From positions 29,430-93,429 of the forward strand of contig JALJEE010000685.1 in assembly GCA_023231475.1 (NCBI GenBank): 64,000 bases of DNA. Direction: 5' to 3'. This document shows positions 10,583 to 21,246 of the stretch, piece after piece; positions within the stretch are counted from its first letter, which is position 1, and each line of letters begins with the position of its first letter. This DNA is from Seison nebaliae. Its lineage: Eukaryota > Rotifera > Pararotatoria > Seisonacea > Seisonidae. The position numbers were made by a program, and so were the translations under genes. The notes under the pieces were generated by a model that was not told where the DNA came from, ran no database searches, and was given only the letters and a program-made list of their open reading frames with translations.

Positions 10583-13500
10583 ATGAAAGAACTTTTATTT
10601 GTATATCTCTTCACTCTCCATACAATGATCTACCTTGCCAGATCAGCATATGATGATTATTTCACGGATGAAGATGAACAGATTATCGAAGAAATTACCG
10701 GTCCTGTTATTTCTGTTTCAGAAGATGAGAAAATTGGTACTCTCATCTTTAATTTTAATGACGCCATCGACAATTCTTTTCGAACTGAAGAAGATAAAGA
10801 AAATCTGAGGAAGCAAATAAAATTCAATTGCTCTTTGGAATTTTCTGATAAGAATAAGATCAATAATTTTCTTTCAATCGATAACTACTCGGTAATCATA
10901 GAAAAACGGCTAAATCGTGAAGAACTTTGTGGATCAGCTATTATTTGTGTCTTTAATCTAGTCATGGAAGCCATCTCTCTCGACATCAATCGAACACTAA
11001 TCAATTTCAATGTTCGTTTGGTCATTACTGATGCGAACGATAATAGACCCCAATTTAATCAAACCGAATTCCATATCCTTCTAAATCTTACCGATAATTA
11101 TAACAATCAACAATTCCAATCTTATCAATTACCTACAGCACATGATGCAGATACTTCTTTAATGAACATTATTCAATTCTATGCCATATACCCATATGAT
11201 TTCCATAAAATTCAAAATCTTAATCAATCCATTATCGACTTTATTGAGACTCCTAATAATGTTATACTTCGAAAAAACTTCTATCAAACAAGAAGTGAAA
11301 CTAACAATTTCGATTTATCTTTTTCTAATCCAAATGAATTATTTCTGTTAATTAATTTGAATTTTGTTGAAACTATAAAATTTCCATTTTATCTGATGTT
11401 GCTCGCTTGTGATAAGTCGCCAAAATATATTGACCTGATAAATTTGAATGAACGTTGTGGAATGATAAACATTATTATACGAATTAATCAATCAACAATT
11501 AAACCATTGATTTTTTGCGATATCGAACATTTGGGACAAAATTTAATCGTTCGAAATTCCTCCTTGCAATTTACATACATTTCTTCAATCGTCAATCATA
11601 TCAACGTCAGAAGAAATGAGACATTCATCAATTCTTCATATTCTTCATCTGATTTAATTAAGAACGATAATTTAGTCTCTATATCAATAATAAATGAGAT
11701 ATTAAAAGATTATTCAAATTTGGAAATTGATAATTTGGACGAAAATTGTTTAACTTCGTTCAGAATTGATGAATCTTCCCATATAATGGAACGTCAAATT
11801 CAAATTTCAGTTACAGCAAATGAATATCAATTTAAGGAATGTATTCTTCCTATTAAATATTCACTGAAATTTAATAGATTTCAAATATCAACAATTTGTT
11901 TAACTCAAATAAACTTTGTTCAAGAGAATGTTGACGAAATTTTATTGATCGAAGATTATTTTCGAGTAAAGAATGAAACAAGTTCAAATTCTTCAGTTAG
12001 TTTTACTGTTTTTCGTTTTTCTGCTTCATTTTACTTGGAATGAATTTTAGTTTGTGGGAAATTTAGAAATTGCAAATGGATATGAAATAGAAAAAGTGAA
12101 ATTAATAGATATGAAATGTTCGAAATCTGTTTCAACGAACAATCATTCTTATCGACAACTTCGATCAAAAATGAATTATTTCTTTCAAGTGAAACTTGAC
12201 AAATTATCCGGATTTGTCAAATTATTTATTAATTTACAAAAATTGATGTTTAATCAATTAAATTGTGGATTGTTTAAGTTGAAACTATCTGTAAAGATTT
12301 GTCCCGTTATTGAAGAATTTAATCAGAAAAATGTTTCATATCGTTCAAACAATTCCACGAAACATTTCGTTCATCATCCTGCCACACAAGTTGATATTTT
12401 TGATAATGATGAAAGAGAATGTATGAACGATGTACCAACGATATTTATCGAAATATTACCCATAAATAATATTCCTCCAAAATGTGGAATGAATTTATTT
12501 GAGATTGATGAATTAACTTCGAAAAACGACCAAAAGTGGCATTCATTGGGTTATATTACTGCACATCTCCCTCAATCTCTGTTAAATACCACAGCCATAC
12601 AATTGTGTTACTACGGGAACTGGTCAAATGTTGTAATTTTCGGGTCTCATTTAATGATAAATTATTCGACAGGACAATTATTTATTAGTTCTGATATTAT
12701 GGATGCAGAAGAATTGAGGTTAATCGATACAAATGTCATTGTGCGAAGTCGTGAACTAAACGAAAATGTCGACGGAGATATTTGTCGATTAGATAATGTC
12801 ACAAATGAACCATTTTCCATTTGTGATATATCAATTTCAATTAATGATGTTGATGAATATCAATTGAAATTTAATTTTTCTCAATTCATTTTTTCGAATA
12901 ACTTAAGATTTATTCTAACTAATGAAACATCAGTTGAGATTAACATTGACGAGGATTATCAAATATCTCAAGAGTTGTTATTCATGCCAATTAAAGATGA
13001 AGATATTGAATTAGTGGATTTCGCTTGTTTCATTATAACACCAATTGATGAAATTGATTTTAATTTGTTAATCATTCGCAATCAATCAATCTTCATCATT
13101 AACGAAACTTTGATCGATTGTGAATATTATGATGATTGTCGTTCTTTCAATTTTATTATCGATCTTATTTCTTGTCAAACTCATAAACAAATTGATTCAT
13201 TTAATCTCCTATTATCAGTCAACGATATCAATGATCATTTTCCAATAATTCTAAACAATTCTAATGAAGTGGAACTAGCGGCAAATAATGTAGATATGAA
13301 ATGTTTAATGACGAACCTTCAAATTTCAGATGAAGATCGAACAGAAAAAAATCGAGAGATATCTTCAAGAACAATAATAAAAAATTATTTTCTTAAAAAA
13401 GTTAAAAATGAATTTAAAATAGTTGAAGGACAGAAAAAAACCTTAATTGAATACTATAAACTTCAAAATAGCACCATCGATAATTTCCAATTTAATCTCA

Positions 13501-14060
13501 ATGCCAGTGATACAGTTGGAGAATATTTGATTCATGAACAAATTATTTCAGTACAATTGGAAAACAATAACACTTCCAGTCGAAATTTACAGTCACCGAG
13601 AAACATTTTCACAATAATTAAATGTCATCATAATAAGAATGAATTTAATCCAACTCGTTTATTAAATGGAAAATTGACAAACGAATCGATCTGTAGAAAA
13701 GACAATTTTTTTGATTTACCAAATATGTTGAATGAAAATTTAACATCGAGAAGAAAAATATTTACGGGTAATTCATTTTGGATTTTGCCGTTGTCAATAG
13801 GCTTATTTATTTTTATTACTTTTGCTCTATTCTTTTATGCGTCGGCAATTGTGAAAGAGACTGAAAAGAAAAGACCACCATCGAGTTATGATCGAACGGT
13901 AGTCGCTGAACAATGTCAATTAATTTTGAATGATGAGAATAAATCTGAAAAATTAGCATGTTGCTATCCCTCTCGTTCAGTGACAGAAACATGTAATAAT
14001 CTAAATCAACCAATTGTCGCTGTTCAATTCATTGGGGAATTTGAAGTAGTAAATGAATAA
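10583..14060 (+). CDS. Divergent cadherin / protocadherin-like adhesion receptor
   Basis: Single-pass cell-adhesion protein of 1140 residues. Exons 10583-11995 and 12051-14060 are separated by a 55-nt intron; reading through it would stop at 12043. The signal peptide covers residues 1-20. Cadherin repeats are recognisable by their calcium-site ends: DANDNRPQF at residues 150-158, and later ININDVDEYQ-like and VNDINDHFP motifs, with DAD/DAEE interiors. Many NxS/T sites are present. One transmembrane helix (WILPLSIGLFIFITFALFFY) sits near residue 1050, followed by a tail of about 70 residues with no catenin-binding motif. The calcium motifs are degenerate in several repeats, so the number of EC domains is uncertain (perhaps six or seven). 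Confidence 0.8.
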
Positions 14061-14179
14061 ATAAGAATGTGAAAAAGTATCTTTCTCAATTCAATATTTA
14101 TTTTACAACATTTGCTTGGAAGAACGTCAGATCATTTTTTGAAAAAGAAAATTTATTTGAAAATCCAAAATTTTCTAGA

Positions 14180-17100
14180 ATGAAAATTCTTATACTAAAT
14201 ATTTTATTTCTTATTTCGACGTATGGATATAATGTCGGCAATTTGCAACAAGATAAAAGTCGTCATTTTATTCCTCCCGATTTCTTCCGTCCATCATTCG
14301 AACCATCCAACCAACAATGTTCTCACAAATTCTCTACTCTCACAAGTTCAACGATAAGAGAATTCTGTCATAGTCTTCCTTATGATGAATTTGAAATGAC
14401 AGCACCGATTGGAACGATCGCGAATACGATTGAAGAAGCAATTGATGTTCAGAGGAGGAATCGCATTCCATTATTAAGACATTTCGTCTGTCAACTCTAC
14501 TTACCAAGATGCATCAAAATATCTATGAAAATAGAAAAATTATGTCAGTCAACATGTTATGCGTTTACGAATTATCTTCGAACAGTTTCAGGCTCTCAAG
14601 ATATGACACTCGCTTATTTAATAGATAACGTATGTCGAGAGTTACCTAATGAGAAATGTTTAGTGACACTCAACCGGCTAAGTCCATCATCAGCAATGAC
14701 AATCGAAAAAATAGTTTCAGAAAAAGCATGTGATTTCATTGGAATAAATGCTCAATTGCCGATATTGGGTAATATTCATTCATATCAAGAATGTATATTA
14801 AAAGATTCCTATATGACTACTAATCATAGAACATGTGCCAATAGGGAATTCGATCCGATTAAAGAACATTGTCAAATTGTTAATGGTGGATATCTTCCAA
14901 ACGAACCTGTTCATGCAGTTCAAAGTGTGGAAATTGTAGATGGATGTCAGTCGAAACCTTGTGGCAAATATGGAACTTGTTTATCGAAGAATGGTGGAAA
15001 ATATAAATGTCAATGTTTCTTAAATTATCATGGTGCACATTGTGATAAGTTATATGATTATTGTGGTTCGAATTCAAATATATGCCGTACAATTGGTCAT
15101 GGTTCACCGTTCGTTAAGGGAGAATGTTTATCTCATGGAGATAATCGTCATTTATGTCGTTGTATTGTGGAGAAGAATCGAGAAGAATATTTGAGTAATA
15201 CTGATTGTATGGAAAATGATGTTAACTCCATGACGTATATTGTGAATCCTTGTGTAGATTATTCATTGAAATATTTCAACAAACAGAAATTACAACAAGA
15301 TCGAACAATTGATGGTCACGCAATGTCGATTGGTGACACATTTCCTTATTTATGGGATTACTCTGCATTTATTCAATGTGGTGCAGCAAATCATATTCAT
15401 GTTCAATATTGTCCTCCAACTCATGGAAGAAATCGATTATTGATTTATGATGAATTGAAATATCGATGTGAATATTATACGACAAAACCTCAAAGAATTG
15501 TACATCATACAGGATCACAACCGTCGGTCTATAATTCAAAGCCAACAACTTCTCATATTCCAGTACATCGGAATAACATCAATCAGAAAAACTATGAAAA
15601 TCGACAGAACATTATTGAACCAATAGTATATCATCAAGTAAGTGAACATATTGAACCAAATTTAACACCACATCAACAAACTGAAATAACTCATCATGAA
15701 CCGATTTCTCTCCATTCACAGAAAATTCAGCATAACAATATCGCAAATGAAAAACCCCATTTCGTTCATAAGGAAAGAATTCACCATAAACCGATTGAAC
15801 ATCAATCAGAAGTTCAATTCCATCAAATTCCTAAAACACAAGAACATGTTCAAGAACCACAAAATTTTGGCGAATTTGGACCCGTAGAACAACAACGACA
15901 ACAAGATAATAATCACAACCGTCAACCTCATGTTCCAATACCAAATGTGAATATCAGGTCTGAAGTATTTGATGATATTATGGAAGGAGATAGTCATCAA
16001 CCAAAAATTAACCAACATAGAGTTCCTGTTGAGTCGAATGTCAATCATCATCAACAGCCAGAGATGCACACATCAATGTTAGAAGAGCATCGAGAAGGAG
16101 AGAAACATTTATCGAATAATCCTTCTTCTTTATTGAATCTTGTACCACATATGCCTCTAACAATCAATACTAACCCAGATACAATTCAACAATCAATTCA
16201 TCAACCAGCTCCTGTTGTCCATCAACAACTACCTACACAACATTCGCTGATGAACCAAGGTAACACAAATCATGTGGAATCGTTTAATCAACAAGAGGTA
16301 CAAGTTCCTGCACCTACTCACCAAGCAAAACTTTCTATTAATAATCAACCTCCACAGCAATCACAAATTAATCATTTTAATCAGCAACATACATCAAGTC
16401 ATGATTTACCACATCCCAATCAATCTGGCCTATTACGAAATCAGCAACAACATTTACCATCACACAATCAAGAACAACATTTACCATCAAATAATCAAGA
16501 ACAACATTTACCACAAATTAATCAACAACAACATTTACCATCCAACAATCAACAACAACATTTACCATCCAACAATCAACAACAACATTTACCACAAATT
16601 CATCAACAACAACATTTACCACAAATTAATCAACAACAACATTTACCACAAATTAATCAAGAACAACATTTACCACAAATTAATCAACAACAACAGTTAC
16701 CACAAATTAATCAACAACAACATTTACCATCCAACAATCAACAACAACATTTACCACAAATTAATCAACAACAACATTTACCACAAATTAATCAACAACA
16801 ACACTTACCATCAAACAATCAACAACAACATTTATCACAAATTAATCAACAACAACATTTAACATCAATTAACCAACAGCAACATTTACCATCAATTAAC
16901 CAACAGCAACATGTATCTACTAACAATGATAATTTTGCAAAAGAGAATGTTCATTTTATTCAGCATCAACCTACTGAATCTCAGCAACATGTTAATAACC
17001 ATTTTCAATCCCAACAATCATTCTTGCAACAACCAGAACATCATGAAACTACTAATGCAATGAAAAACTCTGAAATATCAAGTGACTATAACGGAATTGA

Positions 17101-17473
17101 TTATACTAATCCGATTGACATGCCCACATCGGTGAAGAACATGTTCTCAATGAATCATGATTACACATGGGATGGGGTCTTTAATTTAAAAGCTAATGAT
17201 ACTGCCGACGGCAACGTTACCACAAAAGTACGAGAAAGTTATCTGGAATGTACGGTAGACGTGTCGAGAATATTGTACGATATTGGGTCGAAAAAATTAT
17301 TGACGTTAAAAGCAAAGGAAGCGAATATTGAAAAGGTTTGTGAAATCGCCCATAAACCGTGTGTCAATACGTATAAACTGTTGCAAACTGTCCAAATGAA
17401 AAATGCAGAAACTACTATTCGACATTGTGTTAAGATTCTTATGGAATTTGTAAAAGAAAGTTTGCGACATTAA
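14180..17473 (+). CDS. Secreted Fz-CRD-like / EGF / CBM14 chitin-binding protein with nonapeptide repeats
   Basis: Extracellular protein of 1097 residues in one exon. I take the ATG at 14180 because it opens a signal peptide (MKILILNILFLISTYG); upstream in-frame codons are not signal-like. Residues 47-160 carry eight cysteines with FC.SLPYDEF and later C-x3-C spacing, like a Frizzled cysteine-rich domain (the Fz CRD has ten). An EGF module lies around residues 254-288 (GCQSKPCGKYGTC...CQCFLNYHGAHC). A peritrophin-type chitin-binding module lies around 355-430 (YLWDYSAFIQCG...QYCPP...YRCEY). A His/Gln/Pro-rich linker, 18 nonapeptide repeats (756-917) and a C-terminal Cys domain follow. It starts 119 bp after the cadherin stop. 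Likely a cuticle or peritrophic-matrix scaffold; ligand unknown. Confidence 0.75.
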   Translation: MKILILNILFLISTYGYNVGNLQQDKSRHFIPPDFFRPSFEPSNQQCSHKFSTLTSSTIREFCHSLPYDEFEMTAPIGTIANTIEEAIDVQRRNRIPLLRHFVCQLYLPRCIKISMKIEKLCQSTCYAFTNYLRTVSGSQDMTLAYLIDNVCRELPNEKCLVTLNRLSPSSAMTIEKIVSEKACDFIGINAQLPILGNIHSYQECILKDSYMTTNHRTCANREFDPIKEHCQIVNGGYLPNEPVHAVQSVEIVDGCQSKPCGKYGTCLSKNGGKYKCQCFLNYHGAHCDKLYDYCGSNSNICRTIGHGSPFVKGECLSHGDNRHLCRCIVEKNREEYLSNTDCMENDVNSMTYIVNPCVDYSLKYFNKQKLQQDRTIDGHAMSIGDTFPYLWDYSAFIQCGAANHIHVQYCPPTHGRNRLLIYDELKYRCEYYTTKPQRIVHHTGSQPSVYNSKPTTSHIPVHRNNINQKNYENRQNIIEPIVYHQVSEHIEPNLTPHQQTEITHHEPISLHSQKIQHNNIANEKPHFVHKERIHHKPIEHQSEVQFHQIPKTQEHVQEPQNFGEFGPVEQQRQQDNNHNRQPHVPIPNVNIRSEVFDDIMEGDSHQPKINQHRVPVESNVNHHQQPEMHTSMLEEHREGEKHLSNNPSSLLNLVPHMPLTINTNPDTIQQSIHQPAPVVHQQLPTQHSLMNQGNTNHVESFNQQEVQVPAPTHQAKLSINNQPPQQSQINHFNQQHTSSHDLPHPNQSGLLRNQQQHLPSHNQEQHLPSNNQEQHLPQINQQQHLPSNNQQQHLPSNNQQQHLPQIHQQQHLPQINQQQHLPQINQEQHLPQINQQQQLPQINQQQHLPSNNQQQHLPQINQQQHLPQINQQQHLPSNNQQQHLSQINQQQHLTSINQQQHLPSINQQQHVSTNNDNFAKENVHFIQHQPTESQQHVNNHFQSQQSFLQQPEHHETTNAMKNSEISSDYNGIDYTNPIDMPTSVKNMFSMNHDYTWDGVFNLKANDTADGNVTTKVRESYLECTVDVSRILYDIGSKKLLTLKAKEANIEKVCEIAHKPCVNTYKLLQTVQMKNAETTIRHCVKILMEFVKESLRH
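16445..16930 (+). repeat. 18 tandem 27-bp units coding QQHLP(Q/S)(I/N)NQ
   Basis: Direct array, 486 bp, inside the coding exon above. The consensus peptide is QQHLPQINQ or QQHLPSNNQ, with occasional E in place of the first Q. Two unit types (QIN and SNN) alternate irregularly, as expected from unequal crossing-over. The length is an exact multiple of 27, so the frame is kept throughout. An alternative frame across this array is also open, only because of the repeat. Confidence 0.95.
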
Positions 17474-17710
17474 CTTTTTTCTATCTCTCTTAGTTTTAGT
17501 TAGTTATAACAGAATTTTCAGTTCTTTATTTTCTCTCATATTATTAATTCCGCGATTTAAATTATTTCCTCCATTTTAACATTAAATAAAGTTTTGATCA
17601 TCAACTCTTTGATTCAATAAAAAAAATTTATGACAAAATTTAAATAAAAAAAAGGCAATTCTTGTTAGGTTTATAAATTAAAATCCATAAAGTTTCGTTG
17701 AAAATAATCT

Positions 17711-17800
17711 TCTCGCGAAGCGGATTTGAACCACTGACCTAAGGATAACAGCGTACATAATTCTACAGTCCTCCGCTCTACCAACTGAGCTATCGCGAGA
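17711..17800 (-). tRNA. tRNA-Tyr (anticodon GTA) with intron
   Basis: Read on the minus strand: acceptor stem TCTCGCG paired with CGCGAGA, D arm GCTCAGTTGGTAGAGC, anticodon stem GAGGA/TCCTT with loop CTGTAGA split by an intron of about 16 nt after the base 3' of the anticodon, T arm with GGTTCAAATCC. An intron at this position is the norm for eukaryotic tRNA-Tyr. A and B boxes are both intact. Confidence 0.95.
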
Positions 17801-18574
17801 CGATTGGATGGTTCAAATATGATACTAATCATTATTATTTCTTATTTCTTACAACAAATCTCCGCATAAATTAAAAGAGAAACGTTAAGACTCAACTGAT
17901 GAGTTATTAGAGTAAAACTAAAAATTAATTAGACTAAAAAGTAGTATGGAAAGATGAAAAGAAGTTATCTTCGACGTTTCTCTTTCTCCAAGAAATAAGA
18001 AAAAAGACTATCCCTTATTTTCTTCTTTTCGATTTTCCAACCTTTCTTTTTTTATTTTCAGATTTGAATCGAATACAAAAAAATCGAAGATAGCCACTTT
18101 TTTTCTCTTATTTCCTATCAATTTTGTCCGATGTCAAGAATTGAAATGGTCCTTCATTTTCGTATTTTTTTGGAAATACGAGCCGTCCGTTTTTGCAAGT
18201 GCGGTATCTCCGCTTTCCTCCGTGAGAATTGTCTGTTTAGCTAAGGAGCCAGTTGATGGTTTTTTGTTGGTCCTGTTGAGATTGACTGAACTTACAATGA
18301 ACTTGGTTGATTAAAGAACGTTGTGCTCCATCGAAAAAGATGTGGACTATCAAAGAGAAAACAGAAATAATTAGAGTCGCTGAACTCAGAGATTCTGTTA
18401 AATGTCTGTTAAATAAATAAAAAAAATAATTAATAAAATAGAAAATGAAATTTAATTTTATAAGTTCAATGATTGAAATTTTCGATTTCATATTTTGATT
18501 GAGTTAAAACAAATAAATCTTTAACAAAATCTCTATTTTATTTTTTTAATAATTTTTAAAATTTTTTAAAAAAA
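17801..18574. other. Intergenic region with a weak minus-strand frame
   Basis: AT-rich. A minus-strand frame of 84 codons (18237-18491) contains one hydrophobic stretch but no signal peptide, family motif or clear exon partner, so I do not call it a gene. Confidence 0.5.
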
Positions 18575-19439
18575 ATGATCGGAAAAGCTATCATAATTCT
18601 AAGATTATTTGAGAAATTATTTTTACTTAGTAAATGTTTCGAATTATCTAAAAATAATGGAAGTACTCGTTATCCTAATGAAATAACTGAATTAATAGAA
18701 GAACAATTCCAGTTTAATTGGACAAATACAGACGAGTTCTGTATAAAGAATATAAATTTCCAAGTTTAAATTCTTTCTTATTATTTGAAAAGTTTAAAGA
18801 AAATTTATCAGAATAAAACGGATAACATTAGTTTAGAGGATTATGAAATAGAGCATATTAATGTAACACGAATGATATTTAATGAATCATTGAACTGTTC
18901 AAATATTTATTTTTTGAAGCAGAAAGTTCATTGAAATAATGATTGTACTTAAATCTATTTTTAGAAAAGTACTATACTTCAAAATTTCATCAATGAAGAG
19001 TTTCTTTTGTCCCAAACTGCAACTTCCACAAATTTACCAGGAACCACGAAATTATTTTTCTTTTTTAATAATGATCTCCAACCAAGAAAAGTTAATAAGA
19101 AAAAGGAAAAAGAGAACAGTAGTTTTATGTCAGGTCACCTAAAAATAGTACTGATCGTAGGTACCATTATTGGTACCATATTTCTTTTTTGTTGTGGTTG
19201 TCGCTTAGTACTTCTTCGGGTACAAAAGTTCTTGCACAATTTCTATACATTAAGACTTATCTTATTTTTTCAGAAAATTAGAAACAGAACGATTCTTGAA
19301 AGGAAATGTTCTTCATGAGTTAGAGGTTCATTCTGAAGAATACAGCGAATCGTCAAACGAATATAAGGATTGGAATATAGTGCTGAATGAACCTGCTCAA
19401 GAATATGTTTATCATTATTCATATACATATGACGCGTGA
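18575..19439 (+). CDS. Single-pass membrane glycoprotein, tandem copy A (unknown family)
   Basis: Unrecognised protein of 243 residues, paralogous to the next gene. Exons 18575-18763, 18812-18925, 18965-19227 and 19274-19439. The signal peptide is MIGKAIIILRLFEKLFLLSKC. The ectodomain carries FNWTNTDEFCI.NIN, DNISLEDYEIEHINVTR and LNCSNIYF with N-glycosylation sites. One helix (IVLIVGTIIGTIFLFCCGC) leads to a cytosolic tail of about 70 residues ending YSYTYDA. Exon 2 is 114 nt, identical in length to exon 2 of copy B, and the intron phases match in order (0, 0, 2); B has one extra intron. The preserved frame after divergence argues for a functional protein. Possibly a lineage-specific receptor or adhesion protein; function unknown. 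Confidence 0.65.
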
Positions 19440-19815
19440 GAAAATAATTGTTTAGTTATTTATTCGACGATGAATTGGACAAACAAATGAATTTTTTCCA
19501 AAATTTTCGTCAATTAATCATTGACGAATAGTAAATATTATCTGATTAGTTTCTTCATTTATTAACGGAACCATTGAATTTAGAAACCAAATAATTAGTA
19601 CCTTGTCAAATAATTTTGATTTCGGAAAAAACTTTTCTTGTTGATTAAAATGGTAATTCTTAATTTAGTTCAAAATATTATTTGTTAGTAATTCAATGAA
19701 GTAATAGATAAAATTTTCAATTTCTCTTTTTGATTAACTCTAATTTTACAAATAAAATATTTAATATAAGTTTCGTTTTATTTCAAAATATTTTAATGCT
19801 AAATTGGTGAAATAA
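19440..19815. other. Spacer between tandem copies A and B
   Basis: AT-rich; holds the 3' UTR of A and the promoter of B. No further coding signal. Confidence 0.5.
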
Positions 19816-20810
19816 ATGATCAAATTCTTTATTATCAGTCTAAGGATATTATTAAAACTATTGGTAACGTGTGACTGTCATGAATTATTGGAATCTAATG
19901 GAACCACTCCATTCATTAACCAGATATCAACCGAAATTATAAAAGAAATTACGTCGGAGGTTATAGTTCAACACATTCCGGAAGTCACTCAAATGGTAGT
20001 TGAACATTTCTCTTCTAATTGGACAGATAGCGATGAATTTTGTATAAATCATATAAATCTGGAAGTTAAATTTTTTAAGAATAAATCATTATACCATTAT
20101 TTTAACAGGAAAAAATTGAGAATATCACGTTAGATGATTATGAAATTAAGAATATAAATGTGACACGAGTAACATCAAATGATACATTGGATTGTATTAA
20201 TGTCTATTTCTTTAAAGGGAAAGTTAATTCGAAGAATTTTTATTCCATAAATTCAGTATTAGAATATTTCAAAATCTCATTCGACCAGAGAAGAAGATCT
20301 TTTTGATGCATATCTTACGACAACAGAACTGGATATAACATCAACCAGTTTTCACTTTCATAGTTCATAATATAAGAAGGAAATATTTTCAGTTCAAAAG
20401 AATACTACAACGAAAAATAATAGCTTCATAGCAACTCATTTTAAAACGATAATGATCGTCACTGGAATATTAGGAATCTTACTTATCATTATTTGTGTCA
20501 GTAGAACAATGATTGATCGGGAATCATCGATTAATAGATTTCAAGAGTTCAAGAAAGAATAAGTAAATAATTATTAATTTTTCTTTTTAGAAAATTTGAA
20601 AAAGAAAGTTTTCTAAGCAAAGTAAAAGAGAATGAAGCATTGGCGAGATCGAATGGATTAAACATCAGAGAACTACGTTCACGCAATGATTTTAATGGTT
20701 GGAACGAAGCAGTAACGAAAGAAATGCCAATTCAAAAAGATACTCACCCGCCACCGAATGATCTACCGAGTGCTTATGATTATAATTATTCGTATACGTA
20801 CGACTTATAA
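19816..20810 (+). CDS. Single-pass membrane glycoprotein, tandem copy B (unknown family)
   Basis: Paralogue of copy A, 273 residues. Exons 19816-20064, 20109-20222, 20263-20347, 20393-20546 and 20591-20810. The signal peptide is followed by FSSNWTDSDEFCINHINLE, ENITLDDYEIKNINVTR and LDCINVYFF, which line up with copy A. A Thr-rich stalk precedes the helix (IMIVTGILGILLIIICV). The tail aligns at the splice join (RFQE|KFEKESF against RVQK|KLETERF) and ends with the same tyrosine motif (YNYSYTYDL). Copy B has one additional 45-nt intron in the stalk. The C-terminal YSYTYD box is the best conserved part of the tail and may be a sorting or binding motif (inference). Confidence 0.65.
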
Positions 20811-21246
20811 GAACAATAATTTATTACAATTTAATTAATTAAAAATCAAAATCAAAATGTAATTTGAAAAGAATGAACTCTAACTCTAACTCTAGTAAGA
20901 ATAAAAGTTTGTTCTAATGGAAAAAAATTCATAAAATTTTCTTCTAAAATTAAAGATACGTATGAATATTTGTACGAATCTAACAAGAGAATATTTCTAA
21001 CAAATATTTAGATAATATATTCTTCAACTGTAAGAAATTATTTAGACGTAGATCTGCATAATTTTCCTCTTCAACTAAATGGACAACAGATAATGGAAAA
21101 AACGAACGGTGAACATGTAAATAATATTAATGTATTGAAATTAAAAAAATAAATATATATATATATATAAAAAATAAATTAATAAATAATCTTAGAATGT
21201 AGAAAAATTATGATTTTATTTTACTAGAAGAATATGATTTTTTATT
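20811..21246. other. Convergent intergenic region
   Basis: 3' UTR space between copy B and minus-strand GAK; includes a short TA run near 21155-21168. Nothing else seen. Confidence 0.5.

Noticed and set aside
11996-12050. Two separate cadherin-like genes split at 12043
   Set aside because: A 55-nt GTT-AG intron joins the frames in phase 0, and only the upstream part has a signal peptide and only the downstream part a transmembrane helix.
16272-16862. 196-codon overlapping plus-strand frame rich in Asn/Ile/Tyr/His
   Set aside because: It is the shifted frame of the nonapeptide repeat in the real exon; openness is explained by the 27-bp periodicity.
16445-16930. Regular repeats that could suggest a CRISPR array
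   Set aside because: Units are contiguous coding repeats without unique spacers, in a eukaryotic exon.
18237-18491. 84-codon minus-strand frame with a hydrophobic stretch
   Set aside because: No signal peptide, homology or exon partners; length is within chance for AT-rich sequence.
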